Assembly: GCA_021773305.1 (NCBI GenBank)
Contig: JAJFKH010000092.1
Coordinates: 1 to 47,154 of the forward strand
Origin: Gammaproteobacteria bacterium
Lineage (GTDB): Bacteria > Pseudomonadota > Gammaproteobacteria > UBA1113
Length of the DNA: 47,154 nucleotides
Reading direction: 5' to 3'
In this document: positions 8,109 through 17,184 of the stretch, piece after piece
Layout: each line of letters begins with the position of its first letter
Position numbering within the stretch: the first letter of the stretch is position 1
Position numbers and translations under genes: made by a program
The notes under the pieces: generated by a model
The model's database searches: none
What the model was told of the DNA's origin: nothing
The model's input: the letters and a program-made list of their open reading frames with translations, nothing else

Positions 8109-9407
8109 ATGGCGGATAAAACACCTTATCAAGTGGGCTTTGCTAACCATTTTGCAACACAAGCGATACCCAATACGCTTCCCTACGGGCAAAACTCTCC
8201 CCAGCAGGTACCCCATGGACTGTATGCGGAACAACTCAGCGGCAGTGCTTTTACGGCCCCTCGAAAGCATAATCAACGAAGCTGGCTCTATCGTATCCAA
8301 CCCTCTGTGGTACAAGGAGATTTTTCAATTTTTACCCAGCATGAAATGATTCTCAACTCAGAACGACCCACCCCTGTCCCTCCCAATCAAATGCGCTGGG
8401 ATCCTCTACCACTACCCGGTAAGAAAACCGATTTTATCCAAGGGCTGATCCCTTTTGTACGTAACGGTAATGCAAAAAATTTGTCAGGATCCCTTGTCTA
8501 TTTATATGCCTGTAATCAAGACATGGAAGACTGCTATTTCTATAATTCTGATGGTGAAATGCTCATCGTCTTACAACAGGGACGACTACGATTTGTCACA
8601 GAATTTGGCATCATTGAAGCAGAGCCATCAGAAATTGTTATTATTCCTAGAGGTATAAAATTCACCGTTGAATTATTAGAGGATAGTGCCAGAGGGTATG
8701 TTTGTGAAAATTATGGCGCTACTTTGGCACTACCCGATCTGGGGCCGATTGGGGCCAATGGTTTAGCTAACCCTAGAGATTTTCAATACCCTACCGCTTG
8801 GTTCGAAGATCGAGAGGGAGATTTTAGCTTGCTATGTAAATTTCAAGATCATATGTGGCAGGCCCCTATCCACCACTCGCCTTTGGACGTAGTTGCCTGG
8901 CACGGTAACTACGCGCCTTATAAATACGATCTTCGCTTATTTAATACCATCAATACGGTAAGCTTCGATCATCCGGATCCCTCTATCTTTACCGTACTAA
9001 CCTCGCAAACCAACACACCCGGTGTCGCAAACCTTGACTTTGTGATTTTTCCGTCTCGATGGATGGTAGCAGAAAACACCTTTCGTCCTCCCTATTATCA
9101 CCGAAACTTCATGAATGAATATATGGGATCCATCTACGGTGCTTATGATGCCAAAGGCAATGGATTTCAACCTGGAGGAAGTAGCTTACACAATTGCATG
9201 CACGCCCACGGGCCTGATGCAGAGGCTTTTAACAACGCCTCCAACGTTGAATTAAAACCTGAGTACTATGTTGACACACTCGCCTTTATGTTTGAAAGCT
9301 GCTTCGTCTGGGAACCAACCCGTTTTGCCTTAGAAACGCCCTTACGACAAACAGATTACCTTGCATGCTGGCAAAAACTTCCGAGACATTTTAAAGGCTG
9401 CCCATGA
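8109..9407 (+). CDS. hmgA: Homogentisate 1,2-dioxygenase
   Basis: HmgA opens the aromatic ring of homogentisate to maleylacetoacetate in tyrosine and phenylalanine breakdown. Length is 432 residues, the family norm. Iron ligands are recognisable in [12 protein letters not shown] (His and Glu) and [10 protein letters not shown] (His). The conserved ENYGA and [19 protein letters not shown] segments are present. No fumarylacetoacetase or maleylacetoacetate isomerase gene is adjacent, although the GST-family gene at 2867 belongs to the fold used by that isomerase. The stop overlaps the start of the L,D-transpeptidase gene by 4 bases (ATGA), so translation is probably coupled. Confidence 0.96.
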   Translation: MADKTPYQVGFANHFATQAIPNTLPYGQNSPQQVPHGLYAEQLSGSAFTAPRKHNQRSWLYRIQPSVVQGDFSIFTQHEMILNSERPTPVPPNQMRWDPLPLPGKKTDFIQGLIPFVRNGNAKNLSGSLVYLYACNQDMEDCYFYNSDGEMLIVLQQGRLRFVTEFGIIEAEPSEIVIIPRGIKFTVELLEDSARGYVCENYGATLALPDLGPIGANGLANPRDFQYPTAWFEDREGDFSLLCKFQDHMWQAPIHHSPLDVVAWHGNYAPYKYDLRLFNTINTVSFDHPDPSIFTVLTSQTNTPGVANLDFVIFPSRWMVAENTFRPPYYHRNFMNEYMGSIYGAYDAKGNGFQPGGSSLHNCMHAHGPDAEAFNNASNVELKPEYYVDTLAFMFESCFVWEPTRFALETPLRQTDYLACWQKLPRHFKGCP

Positions 9408-10309
9408 AAATACTTGGCAAAAATAGCATTGCTTTATGGATACTAGGGGGATGTCTCTTTTTCCATACAGCCTTTGCTCTAGAGGTTTTTCCTTTACCGA
9501 AAGGCAATGATACTGTCGTCGGATACCTAAAAGAAGTTTATTTAGAACCGGGTGATACATTAGCAAACATAGCATACCGCCATAACATGGGGTACGAAGA
9601 ATTAGCCCGAGCCAACCCTCACATCGTACCAGGCCATATTTATTCCTGGACACCAGTATACATTCCTTCAGCCTATATTTTACCCCCTGGATCACGAAAA
9701 GATATTGTGATTAATATTTCTGAAATGCGACTTTACTATTACCCTAAAGGAAAAGATATTGTGGTCACAGCACCGGTCAGCATTGGGAGGCAAGGCTGGG
9801 AAACACCTATTAGTAAGACAACGATTGTGGATAAGAAAAAAAATCCTGATTGGCACCCTCCAGAATCCATTAAACAATATACTGCAAAACACGGTTTTAT
9901 TTTGCCCGATGTCGTGCCTTCAGGCCCCGACAACCCCCTCGGAGAATATGCTTTTCGCTTGGGGTTAAATGCCTACCTGATCCATGGCACAGATGATCCC
10001 TACTCCATTGGTAAACCCATCAGCTCTGGCTGTATCCGTATGTACCCTAATGACATTGAGCAACTTTTTAATGAAATTCCAGTTGGCACTGAGGTACAAA
10101 TTATCAACGAACCTTATAAAGCGGGCTGGCTGAATAAAACACTCTATTTTGAAGCCCATCCACCTATTGCAAATAAGCCTTCGGATAAAACAGTCAATCG
10201 AAACTTCAAACACACCATTATGGATCAAAAACCCCCTGCAACCCTAAACTGGAAAAAGATAATAACCATTGCTCATGAAGAAAATGGTTACCCCACGAGG
10301 ATAGATTAA
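9404..10309 (+). CDS. L,D-transpeptidase with LysM domain (ErfK/YbiS type)
   Basis: A periplasmic enzyme of 301 residues that forms 3-3 peptidoglycan cross-links or attaches outer-membrane lipoprotein to peptidoglycan. It has an N-terminal signal peptide with likely cleavage after HTAFA (residue 25). A LysM motif ([20 protein letters not shown]) spans about 48-67. The YkuD catalytic domain at about 100-235 has His194 ([10 protein letters not shown]) and nucleophile Cys210 ([13 protein letters not shown]). The C-terminal tail of about 60 residues is basic and proline-rich. It overlaps hmgA by 4 bases and precedes proB by 4 bases, an unusual operon pairing. Confidence 0.93.
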   Translation: MKILGKNSIALWILGGCLFFHTAFALEVFPLPKGNDTVVGYLKEVYLEPGDTLANIAYRHNMGYEELARANPHIVPGHIYSWTPVYIPSAYILPPGSRKDIVINISEMRLYYYPKGKDIVVTAPVSIGRQGWETPISKTTIVDKKKNPDWHPPESIKQYTAKHGFILPDVVPSGPDNPLGEYAFRLGLNAYLIHGTDDPYSIGKPISSGCIRMYPNDIEQLFNEIPVGTEVQIINEPYKAGWLNKTLYFEAHPPIANKPSDKTVNRNFKHTIMDQKPPATLNWKKIITIAHEENGYPTRID

Positions 10310-10313
10310 TTCC

Positions 10314-11468
10314 ATGCACAATGAACGAGACACTTCCCTAAGCTTGCGAAATCCTTTAGCTAAGACCAAACGTATCGTCATAAAAGTTGGCACCAACATA
10401 CTGGTTAATAAAAATGGAAAACCCAATAAAACCCGTATAGATAACCTATGTCAATCCATTGCAAACCTTAAGAAACAAGGCTACCAAGTCATCTTAGTCT
10501 CCTCTGGTGCCATTGGTGCAGGACTTCATGCCTTAAAACTCAAAACCCGCCCCACAGAATTAGCACAGTTACAAATGGCCGCTGCGGTAGGCCAAACTTG
10601 CTTGTTAGAAGAATATGGACAACGCTTTAAAAAACATAAATTGCCTATCAGTCAAGTCTTACTCACCCACGATGATCTGCGTCACAGACAACGCCATTTG
10701 AACGCTCGAAATACACTCCATGCACTGCTAGAAAATGGTATACTGCCTATTGTTAATGAAAACGACGTTGTTGCGGTTGATGAAATTAAGGTTGGTGATA
10801 ACGATGTCCTGTCAGCCTTGGTCACAGTCTTGTTAGATGCTGATGCTCTTATTCTTCTCACCACCCCAAATGGCTTGCGAAAACCTCTGGCTCACGGGAA
10901 AACTACCCGGGTGCCCTACCTAGAAACCATCACCGAAGAAAGCTTAGCCCTTGCAACAGGGAAAACCAATCCACTATCCACAGGTGGCATGGCAACAAAA
11001 TTATTAGCGGCTCAAACCGCAGCAAAAATCGGCGCATTGGTCATTATTGCCAGCGGCACAACTTCAAACACCCTTGAAAAAATCATGAGTGGTAAAGATA
11101 TTGGAACAATTATTGGTAATCCACTGCAAGCGTCCCGGAAGTCTCCTTCTCGAAAACGTTGGCTGAGTTATTTTCATCGTTGCCAAGGTAACCTATGGGT
11201 TGATGACGGTGCGCAAATGGCTCTGCGCTCTCAGGGAAAAAGTCTACTGCCTGTGGGTATTACAAAAATTCACGGAAAATTCCCATCCGGTGCCATGATT
11301 AATATTTTGAATCAACATAATGAAACCATCGGCCAAGGACTCGTAGAGTATTCCAGTGAGATTATCGCTAAAATTAAAGGTAAAAAAAGCCGGGAAATTA
11401 AAGCCATCATTGAGAATTATCACAATGATGTTGTCATCCATCGAAATAATTTAGTCATCACCCATTAG
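10314..11468 (+). CDS. proB: Glutamate 5-kinase
   Basis: ProB phosphorylates glutamate in the first step of proline synthesis. It has 384 residues, slightly longer than E. coli ProB because of an N-terminal extension of about 15. The amino-acid-kinase domain begins at RIVIKVGTNILV and contains LVSSGAIGAG, NENDVVAVDEIKVGDND and GTGGMATK-like STGGMATKLLAA. The C-terminal PUA domain starts near WVDDGAQMAL. It is followed after 8 bases by proA in the usual order. Feedback control by proline would act on the kinase domain. Confidence 0.96.
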   Translation: MHNERDTSLSLRNPLAKTKRIVIKVGTNILVNKNGKPNKTRIDNLCQSIANLKKQGYQVILVSSGAIGAGLHALKLKTRPTELAQLQMAAAVGQTCLLEEYGQRFKKHKLPISQVLLTHDDLRHRQRHLNARNTLHALLENGILPIVNENDVVAVDEIKVGDNDVLSALVTVLLDADALILLTTPNGLRKPLAHGKTTRVPYLETITEESLALATGKTNPLSTGGMATKLLAAQTAAKIGALVIIASGTTSNTLEKIMSGKDIGTIIGNPLQASRKSPSRKRWLSYFHRCQGNLWVDDGAQMALRSQGKSLLPVGITKIHGKFPSGAMINILNQHNETIGQGLVEYSSEIIAKIKGKKSREIKAIIENYHNDVVIHRNNLVITH

Positions 11469-11476
11469 GAGTTCCT

Positions 11477-12715
11477 ATGGAAATTGAAAAAATGGCAGTG
11501 GCAGCGAAAGATGCTAGCCAACAGTTACTGAGGCTATCTTCTGAAGATAAAAATGCTCTGCTCTTGGCTTATGCCGATCAGATTGATCAGCATCGAGAAC
11601 AACTCCAACAGGCAAATGAAAAAGATTTAGTAAATAACGCGGGGTTATCGTCTGCTCTCATAGATAGACTGCGATTGGATCAAACAAGGATCGACAACAT
11701 GATTGCTGGCATTAAACAAATTGCCGAATTAACGGATCCTGTAGGAAAAAATTTATCCACTTACCACCATCCTAACGGCATGCTCATCAATAAAGTCCAA
11801 ACGCCCATTGGCGTTATTGGCATCATCTACGAATCCCGCCCTAATGTCACCGCAGATGTTGCCGCTCTATGCCTGAAAAGTGGTAATGCCGTAATATTAC
11901 GTGGTGGAAAAGAAGCGATACATAGCAATACAGCCCTGATTGAATTATTTGAAGCCGCCGTGAACGCTTATCCTCAGGCAAAAAATGCCGTGCAGTTGAT
12001 CAAAGAAACCGATAGAGCGACGATTAAAACATTGGTACAACTCAATGGTAAAATTGATCTGGTGATCCCTCGAGGTGGTGAAGGATTGATACAAACCGTC
12101 ACAGAACTTGCCACGGTGCCTGTCATAAAGCACTACAAAGGTTTATGTCATATTTTTGTCGATGAGTCAGCGGACTTAACCATGGCCCAAGCCATTTGCC
12201 TCAACGCCAAATGCCAACGGCCTGGAGTCTGTAATGCCATGGAAACCCTATTAATCCACAAAAATATTGCCCGTGATTTTTTACCCTCCCTACTAAAAGC
12301 ATTACAGGCTGAGCATGTGCAGTGCATTGGGGATGAACATTGCCAATCCATTTGCCCCGAAATCGCACTGGCATCAGAAAAGGATTGGGATACTGAATAT
12401 CTCGATCTTGTCTTATCCATTAAGATTGTCGATGATGTTAAACAAGCGGTGAATCACATTAACCAACATGGCACTGGGCATTCTGAAGCCATCATCAGTC
12501 AACACCCCGATAATCAAAAATATTTCCAACAGCAAGTGGATGCCGCTGCGGTTTATATCAATGCTTCTACGCGCTTTACCGATGGTCTTGAGTTTGGTAT
12601 GGGAGCTGAAATGGGGATTAGCACCGATAAAATCCATGCCAGAGGCCCTATGGGATTAGACGAACTTTGTAGCTATAAATACCTCATCGAAGGAGAGGGG
12701 CAAATTCGAATGTAG
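11477..12715 (+). CDS. proA: Gamma-glutamyl phosphate reductase
   Basis: ProA reduces gamma-glutamyl phosphate with NADPH to glutamate semialdehyde, the second step of proline synthesis. It has 412 residues and an aldehyde dehydrogenase fold. The cofactor region has GVIGIIYESRPNVT. The catalytic cysteine lies in QRPGVCNAMETLL. The C-terminal GMGAEMGISTDKIHARGPMG signature is intact. A strong SD (TAGGAG) precedes the ATG. It is the last gene of the hmgA-ldt-proB-proA run, and no clear intrinsic terminator follows. Confidence 0.97.
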   Translation: MEIEKMAVAAKDASQQLLRLSSEDKNALLLAYADQIDQHREQLQQANEKDLVNNAGLSSALIDRLRLDQTRIDNMIAGIKQIAELTDPVGKNLSTYHHPNGMLINKVQTPIGVIGIIYESRPNVTADVAALCLKSGNAVILRGGKEAIHSNTALIELFEAAVNAYPQAKNAVQLIKETDRATIKTLVQLNGKIDLVIPRGGEGLIQTVTELATVPVIKHYKGLCHIFVDESADLTMAQAICLNAKCQRPGVCNAMETLLIHKNIARDFLPSLLKALQAEHVQCIGDEHCQSICPEIALASEKDWDTEYLDLVLSIKIVDDVKQAVNHINQHGTGHSEAIISQHPDNQKYFQQQVDAAAVYINASTRFTDGLEFGMGAEMGISTDKIHARGPMGLDELCSYKYLIEGEGQIRM

Positions 12716-12795
12716 TATGTATTTCGCACAGCATATTACTACTTCTGGTTAGTTAAGCACTTCCAAATACCTATCGCGCCACCTAGATTTTGTCT

Positions 12796-12822
12796 CAATA
12801 CTGTCGTTTTTTGACAGTATTG
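12796..12822. promoter_or_regulatory. Operator-like inverted repeat IR1 (AbiE)
   Basis: Perfect 10-base arms CAATACTGTC / GACAGTATTG flank a 7-base GTTTTTT centre, about 45-70 bases upstream of the predicted transcription start. The sequence from ACTGTC onward is repeated at 12871. AbiEi antitoxins of characterised systems bind a pair of inverted repeats at their own promoter, and this arrangement fits. Confidence 0.65.
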
Positions 12823-12831
12823 TGCTAAATG

Positions 12832-12859
12832 TTGAATTATTCCCGAAGTATCCTATAAT
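12832..12859 (+). promoter_or_regulatory. Sigma-70 promoter of the abiE pair
   Basis: TTGAAT (12832-12837) and a perfect TATAAT (12854-12859) are 16 bases apart, with a start near 12866. The promoter lies between the two inverted repeats. Confidence 0.6.
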
Positions 12860-12870
12860 ATATGCATAAA

Positions 12871-12901
12871 ACTGTCATTTTTTGACAGTATTGCGTTAAA
12901 A
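12871..12901. promoter_or_regulatory. Operator-like inverted repeat IR2 (AbiE)
   Basis: This copy of the IR1 sequence (ACTGTC-ATTTTTT-GACAGTATTG, then a conserved GYTAAA) lies just downstream of the -10. It keeps 6-base perfect arms. The two copies start 71 bases apart, about seven helical turns, flanking the promoter. Confidence 0.65.
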
Positions 12902-12934
12902 TAAGCTCCATTCACTAGAATGCAAGGTGTTTTT

Positions 12935-13570
12935 ATGAGCCAAACTCTAACCACTAAGCTACGCCAACTACCACGGCCCTGTCTAACACACATGGAACTC
13001 AAAGCCATGCTGCATGGCTCTGCGGATAGCCGCTACGGAAAAATTAAGCGTCTGCTCGCTCAAAAAAAACTATTACATATTCGCAGGGGGTTGTATGCCT
13101 TGCCTGAGCCCATGCCTCATCCCTTTGAATTAGCACAGTACATCTATGGGCCATCCTACATTAGCCTGGAATCTGCCTTAAACTATCATGGACTCATCCC
13201 TGAAGCTGTTCACTCTATTACCAGTGCATCCAGTAAACGAAATAATAGCTTTCAAACGCCACTGGGTACATTTAGCTATCAACGTTTACCCAATAAACAG
13301 TTATTCACACAGGTAACACTCATTCAAGAAAACCGCGCACAATTTTTTATGGCCACGCCCTGGAAAGCCATCTGTGATTACATTTATTGTTACAAAAAAG
13401 ACTGGAATAGCTTAGAGCCATTGGTACAAAGCCTCCGCATAGATCCTGAAAAATTACCCCTCTTAAAAAATGAAGACATTCACACATTAAATGAATATTA
13501 TTGTCACACACGTATAAGTCTTTTTCTAAGTAGCCTCCACAAAGAATTAACCCGGAGTATTGCATCATGA
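12935..13570 (+). CDS. abiEi: Type IV TA antitoxin / repressor AbiEi
   Basis: A 211-residue AbiEi-family antitoxin. The ATG at 12935 is chosen because CAAGGTG precedes it at workable spacing; an in-frame ATG at 12920 has no ribosome site. The N-terminal winged helix (about 20-60) has YGKIKRLLAQKKLLHIRRG and the typical RRGLYALP turn. The C-terminal domain contains the family's ISLESALNYHGLIPE stretch. AbiEi binds its own promoter and counteracts AbiEii without stable complex formation. The stop overlaps the toxin start by 4 bases (ATGA). Confidence 0.87.
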   Translation: MSQTLTTKLRQLPRPCLTHMELKAMLHGSADSRYGKIKRLLAQKKLLHIRRGLYALPEPMPHPFELAQYIYGPSYISLESALNYHGLIPEAVHSITSASSKRNNSFQTPLGTFSYQRLPNKQLFTQVTLIQENRAQFFMATPWKAICDYIYCYKKDWNSLEPLVQSLRIDPEKLPLLKNEDIHTLNEYYCHTRISLFLSSLHKELTRSIAS

Positions 13571-14433
13571 GTGTGGATATTATTCAACAAAAATTATTAG
13601 ATTATCAATGTCAAAGTATACTTGAACAAGAACATGCATTAAAAGAAATTGCTCAAGAAATTGCTTTAATGGCCCTCTCCAGAGCCGAATTTTTTGATGT
13701 TGCGGCTTTTCAAGGCGGCACATGTTTAAGGATTTTACATGGATTAGAACGATTTTCTGAAGATTTAGACTTTGTTTTGCTGAAACCTCATCAACATTTT
13801 GATTGGGAACCCTATATCAAAAAAATGAAAGAAGAGTTTGCAGCTTACGGGTATATTTTGGATGTAACTAATAAAACAAAATTAAATGAAACCATACAAA
13901 CTGCTTTTCTAAAAGCAAATTCCACGGGTGGTCTTTTAATACTAAAAGACTCCCGCACCCATCAACCCAAATTACAAATTAAATTAGAAATTGATACAAA
14001 CCCACCGAAAGGATCAGCTTATGAATTAAACTATCTGGATTTTCCATTACCTTATAGCGTTCAAACCCAAGACTTACCTAGTTTATTTGCAAGTAAATGC
14101 CACGCATTACTTTGTCGAAAATATACAAAAGGACGAGATTGGTATGATTTCATTTGGTATGTATCAAGAAACATCCAAATTAACTTCTCATTACTCAGCC
14201 ATGCCATTTTTCAAGCAGGCCCCTGGTGTCAACAAAATATTAATATCAACCCCCCTTGGTTTTTTGAACAAATGGAAAAAAAAATATGTCATATCGATTG
14301 GCAACATGGAAAACAAGATATTGCCCGGTTTTTAAGGCCGAGAGAGTTAGCTTCTCTTGAGCTGTGGTCAAAAGATTTCTTTATCTCTCGGGTTGAGAAA
14401 TTAAAACACTATAGCATAGTGAAAAATAACTAA
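13567..14433 (+). CDS. abiEii: Nucleotidyltransferase toxin AbiEii
   Basis: A 288-residue toxin of the AbiEii/AbiGii nucleotidyltransferase family, linked to phage abortive infection and element stability. The polymerase-beta-like motifs are complete: GGT at 50-52, the S-E-D-L-D metal site at 64-68, a third acidic motif in KLEIDTNPP (139-147), Lys177 (ASKCHALL) and KGRDWYDF at 188-195. All active-site residues I can identify are present, so it is predicted to be functional. The local sequence is more AT-rich than neighbouring housekeeping genes, which suggests horizontal acquisition. Confidence 0.9.
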   Translation: MSVDIIQQKLLDYQCQSILEQEHALKEIAQEIALMALSRAEFFDVAAFQGGTCLRILHGLERFSEDLDFVLLKPHQHFDWEPYIKKMKEEFAAYGYILDVTNKTKLNETIQTAFLKANSTGGLLILKDSRTHQPKLQIKLEIDTNPPKGSAYELNYLDFPLPYSVQTQDLPSLFASKCHALLCRKYTKGRDWYDFIWYVSRNIQINFSLLSHAIFQAGPWCQQNININPPWFFEQMEKKICHIDWQHGKQDIARFLRPRELASLELWSKDFFISRVEKLKHYSIVKNN

Positions 14434-14459
14434 AATTTCTAGCGGAAGTGAGTTGTTAA

Positions 14460-14492
14460 GTTCATAATTCCTTAATATTGGGCTTGTACAAT
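14460..14492 (+). promoter_or_regulatory. PmrA/PhoP-box-like promoter
   Basis: GTTCAT (14460-14465) and CTTAAT (14471-14476) are separated by 5 bases, the spacing of the PmrA box CTTAAT-N5-CTTAAT. The second half-site is perfect and the first matches 4 of 6. A -10-like TACAAT (14487-14492) follows 10 bases later. The match is short, so confidence is limited. Confidence 0.4.
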
Positions 14493-14529
14493 CACATCTA
14501 TTTAAAAATAAAATAGGAAACAGGGTAAA

Positions 14530-15636
14530 ATGATCATAGAATTAACTCCAAAAATAAAACAAGATTTAATCACACTAGGCATTATAGAAGGTCAATATCC
14601 TTCTGAAATAACCGATAAGCTAAAAGAAAATAACATTCCTGTGTTTTCCCCTTCTGAAGAAAGGATTGAGATTACACCGCTGCAAGCTATGCACGCTAGA
14701 TCGATTGTCCTTACCTACATTTCACACAACAATCTGCCAGAAATGCAGATGAGCGAAGTTACAGCCGCCAATACAGCCATCAGTGCACTACTCTCGAACA
14801 ATATAGCACCGGCTGCCCCGAGCGAAGTTCATACAGCGCAAGGATTTTTTGACCTCTCTGAGGACATAAAAACACCTTCAGAAATTCATACCACTGTCGA
14901 TAGTGATGTTCTAAAACCCGCTCATTTCCTTGGTGCAAATTGTCAAATACCTTACGATGAACTGCCAAAAAAGATCCAATCAAACATTAATAAACATAAG
15001 ATTGTACTCTCCACAAAGCAAGTATTTAAAATTGATTCTATAGCAGACAGCTGGAATAACATTGAGTGGCAAACGCAACAAAATATTCTAAATGAATGTC
15101 TGCCTAAACTGCCAGAACGGCCTAAGAAAGATGAGCTACCTAAAGTACCACCTGAGCTGCCAAAACGGCCACCCAAAAAAAAGGAACTACCTGAGGATCC
15201 ATTGATGGCTTGCATCGAAGCGGGGACTTTAAAATATGTAAGCTATTTAGCTAAAAAGAAATTCAACATGAATAAATTACTCAAAACTAACCATGTTAAT
15301 TCTAACCTTGAGAATTGGAAAAAACTCAATAGGCAAGAACTTGTCAAATCACTGTGTGAATTTTTTGAAAGTGAGAAAGAACCCGACGGTTGGACAGAAC
15401 ATTCATTCAAAGGACTTGTGGCTTGGGAATTATACAATAAATATAACGATCAAGGCTTGAGAAAAATCCAAGCAGATATTGTCAATCAAAAACCACTCGA
15501 AGGAAAAGGAATACGAGGTAAGTGTAATAGCCTTTTCCCTAAAACCAGCAAGGACAGCGTTGAGTTACTATGTAAAGCCGTGCGGGCTGAGTTTTCGCCT
15601 CAGCCGGTGCAAGCAGCAGCACAGCATAGCCTTTAA
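14530..15636 (+). CDS. Hypothetical protein with proline-rich repeats, effector-like
   Basis: I do not recognise this 368-residue protein. It has a good ribosome site (AGGAAACAGGG) before the ATG. There is no signal peptide or membrane segment. Residues about 191-224 form a Pro/Lys/Glu repeat in which LP(K/E)xPxxPKK-like units recur three times, also visible as direct DNA repeats at 15103-15200. The N-terminal 190 residues are helical with short Ser/Ala-Pro linkers (APAAPSEVHT, KTPSEIHT). The C-terminal 140 residues look like a compact helical domain. Low similarity to known families, a soluble modular build and a PmrA-box-like promoter would suit a secreted effector, but no function can be assigned. 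Confidence 0.6.
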   Translation: MIIELTPKIKQDLITLGIIEGQYPSEITDKLKENNIPVFSPSEERIEITPLQAMHARSIVLTYISHNNLPEMQMSEVTAANTAISALLSNNIAPAAPSEVHTAQGFFDLSEDIKTPSEIHTTVDSDVLKPAHFLGANCQIPYDELPKKIQSNINKHKIVLSTKQVFKIDSIADSWNNIEWQTQQNILNECLPKLPERPKKDELPKVPPELPKRPPKKKELPEDPLMACIEAGTLKYVSYLAKKKFNMNKLLKTNHVNSNLENWKKLNRQELVKSLCEFFESEKEPDGWTEHSFKGLVAWELYNKYNDQGLRKIQADIVNQKPLEGKGIRGKCNSLFPKTSKDSVELLCKAVRAEFSPQPVQAAAQHSL

Positions 15637-15653
15637 TTAAGTAACTCTCCCCT

Positions 15654-17177
15654 TCACCCGCGTTTCAAGTCATCATGATGTTGAGGTGCGGGTGATAAGC
15701 TCATGTCATAACTCTGATTCATCACCAACGGATGCAGCCAAATACCATTTATTTTATCCATTTTAGTGAGTTTTTCTTCTGGTACCACGTAGAAATTTTG
15801 CATCCCAAAATACCAGCTAAGATAACGGTTCGCTAAATTGCGCGGATTAACGTCCGCATCAGCGAAAAAAATAGTTCGCGGTGGCTTTTCAAAGGCTGGA
15901 AGCACTGCTTGAAAACGATATTTTTTTTGTTGATAAATCGACACATAACGATTTAACATTTGCTTCCTGAATGCAGGAGCAGCATCCAATAAATCACTCA
16001 CGCAGGTCAAAAAAGCACCATTAAACAGCAGGCTTAAGCTTAAGCCCATATACAATAGATGGGTTACCATTTTGCTTAATCGTAATGTTTTGCCTTTGTT
16101 TTGCAGCGCTCCCAGTAAAATAAAAATAGTAGCAAACCAACCCAGCAAATAGACAAAGTAAGCAACATTCCATACCCGGATATAAGGAAAAGCGAGTAAT
16201 AAATGTTGCGGTGTTAAACACACCACAATTAACAATAGCCAAATGCTTAAAGCCCCATAAACATGACGCATGTGAAACGTGATAGGACAACGTTCGAGCA
16301 ATTGATAATAAATTGGAATTAATAATCCGGTTGCAAAGAGAGTACTAGGTTTTATAATCCATTGAGGAAACCAATAGCCGACTGACACCAATAAGATTAA
16401 AATTCGATGAATAATCGGTGCCTTGAGATCATGACCAACAATATATTGATAACTTCCTGGAGATAGTACCGCAGGAATAGCACACAGTAGCCCAAAGAGG
16501 AAAAGAAAAATTAACCAACGATACTGGGGTAATTTTTTATAAAAACAAAAAATACAACAGATAAAAAGGAACGCCCAAGCTGTAATGGCAATGGTTTCAT
16601 TAGCTCCGAACAGTAAGAAACCCATCACATAGGATAAAATAATCCAAGTCTTGGTTCTTGTTTTGGCAAAACAACCTTGGTAAAGGAATGTCAAAAATAA
16701 TAATAAAAAAGCATGACCTAATTGATAATTTATCGCGGAAGGCGCCCAATAAAAACCATTGGCAATGGCTGGCATATTTAAAATATAAAGTAATAGAAAA
16801 ATCAAAGCCCCAAGAAACTTTTGAGATGTTTTCATCACTCCTGCCCCTAAGCTTCGCATAGTGTAGAAAATAGAAAAATAAAAAATAATAAAAGCCGCTA
16901 AAATATAACCTTGATTACAAACAACCAAATCAAAAATATTATTGGTCAATACCCCACAGGCTAAAATAATGGGATTTGAAATATAGCGAGCATTCATCAA
17001 TTCATAAAGAGTTTTTAACGATTCAAAAAATGTATAGGTTTGGGCAAAAGCCGCTGTTACGTATTCATCGGTTGCAGGCATCGTATAGTAAATAATGGCA
17101 ATAAAAGGAGCCATAACAACCATGGCGACAATAGTAAGGTTAAGGTAGCAGCGTTTTTCAATTAAATTTCGTACCAT
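15654..17177 (-). CDS. Polytopic membrane protein, DUF6056/glycosyltransferase-like
   Basis: A 507-residue inner-membrane protein with about ten or more hydrophobic helices and a soluble C-terminal part of about 110 residues. The N-terminal layout (a helix ending in YTMPATDEY, then MNARYISNPI) resembles the DUF6056 / GtrC-like group of lipid-linked sugar transferases. The acidic TDEY after TM1 matches the catalytic acidic position of that fold. It starts 7 bases after sixA and is therefore the last gene of the pilus operon. It could glycosylate pilins or surface polysaccharide; that is inference from context. Confidence 0.65.
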   Translation of the reverse strand: MVRNLIEKRCYLNLTIVAMVVMAPFIAIIYYTMPATDEYVTAAFAQTYTFFESLKTLYELMNARYISNPIILACGVLTNNIFDLVVCNQGYILAAFIIFYFSIFYTMRSLGAGVMKTSQKFLGALIFLLLYILNMPAIANGFYWAPSAINYQLGHAFLLLFLTFLYQGCFAKTRTKTWIILSYVMGFLLFGANETIAITAWAFLFICCIFCFYKKLPQYRWLIFLFLFGLLCAIPAVLSPGSYQYIVGHDLKAPIIHRILILLVSVGYWFPQWIIKPSTLFATGLLIPIYYQLLERCPITFHMRHVYGALSIWLLLIVVCLTPQHLLLAFPYIRVWNVAYFVYLLGWFATIFILLGALQNKGKTLRLSKMVTHLLYMGLSLSLLFNGAFLTCVSDLLDAAPAFRKQMLNRYVSIYQQKKYRFQAVLPAFEKPPRTIFFADADVNPRNLANRYLSWYFGMQNFYVVPEEKLTKMDKINGIWLHPLVMNQSYDMSLSPAPQHHDDLKRG

Positions 17178-17184
17178 AGATTAT

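Noticed and set aside
12716-12934. CRISPR-like repeats before abiEi
   Set aside because: Only two copies occur, each itself an inverted repeat around a promoter, and no cas genes are present; they are operators.
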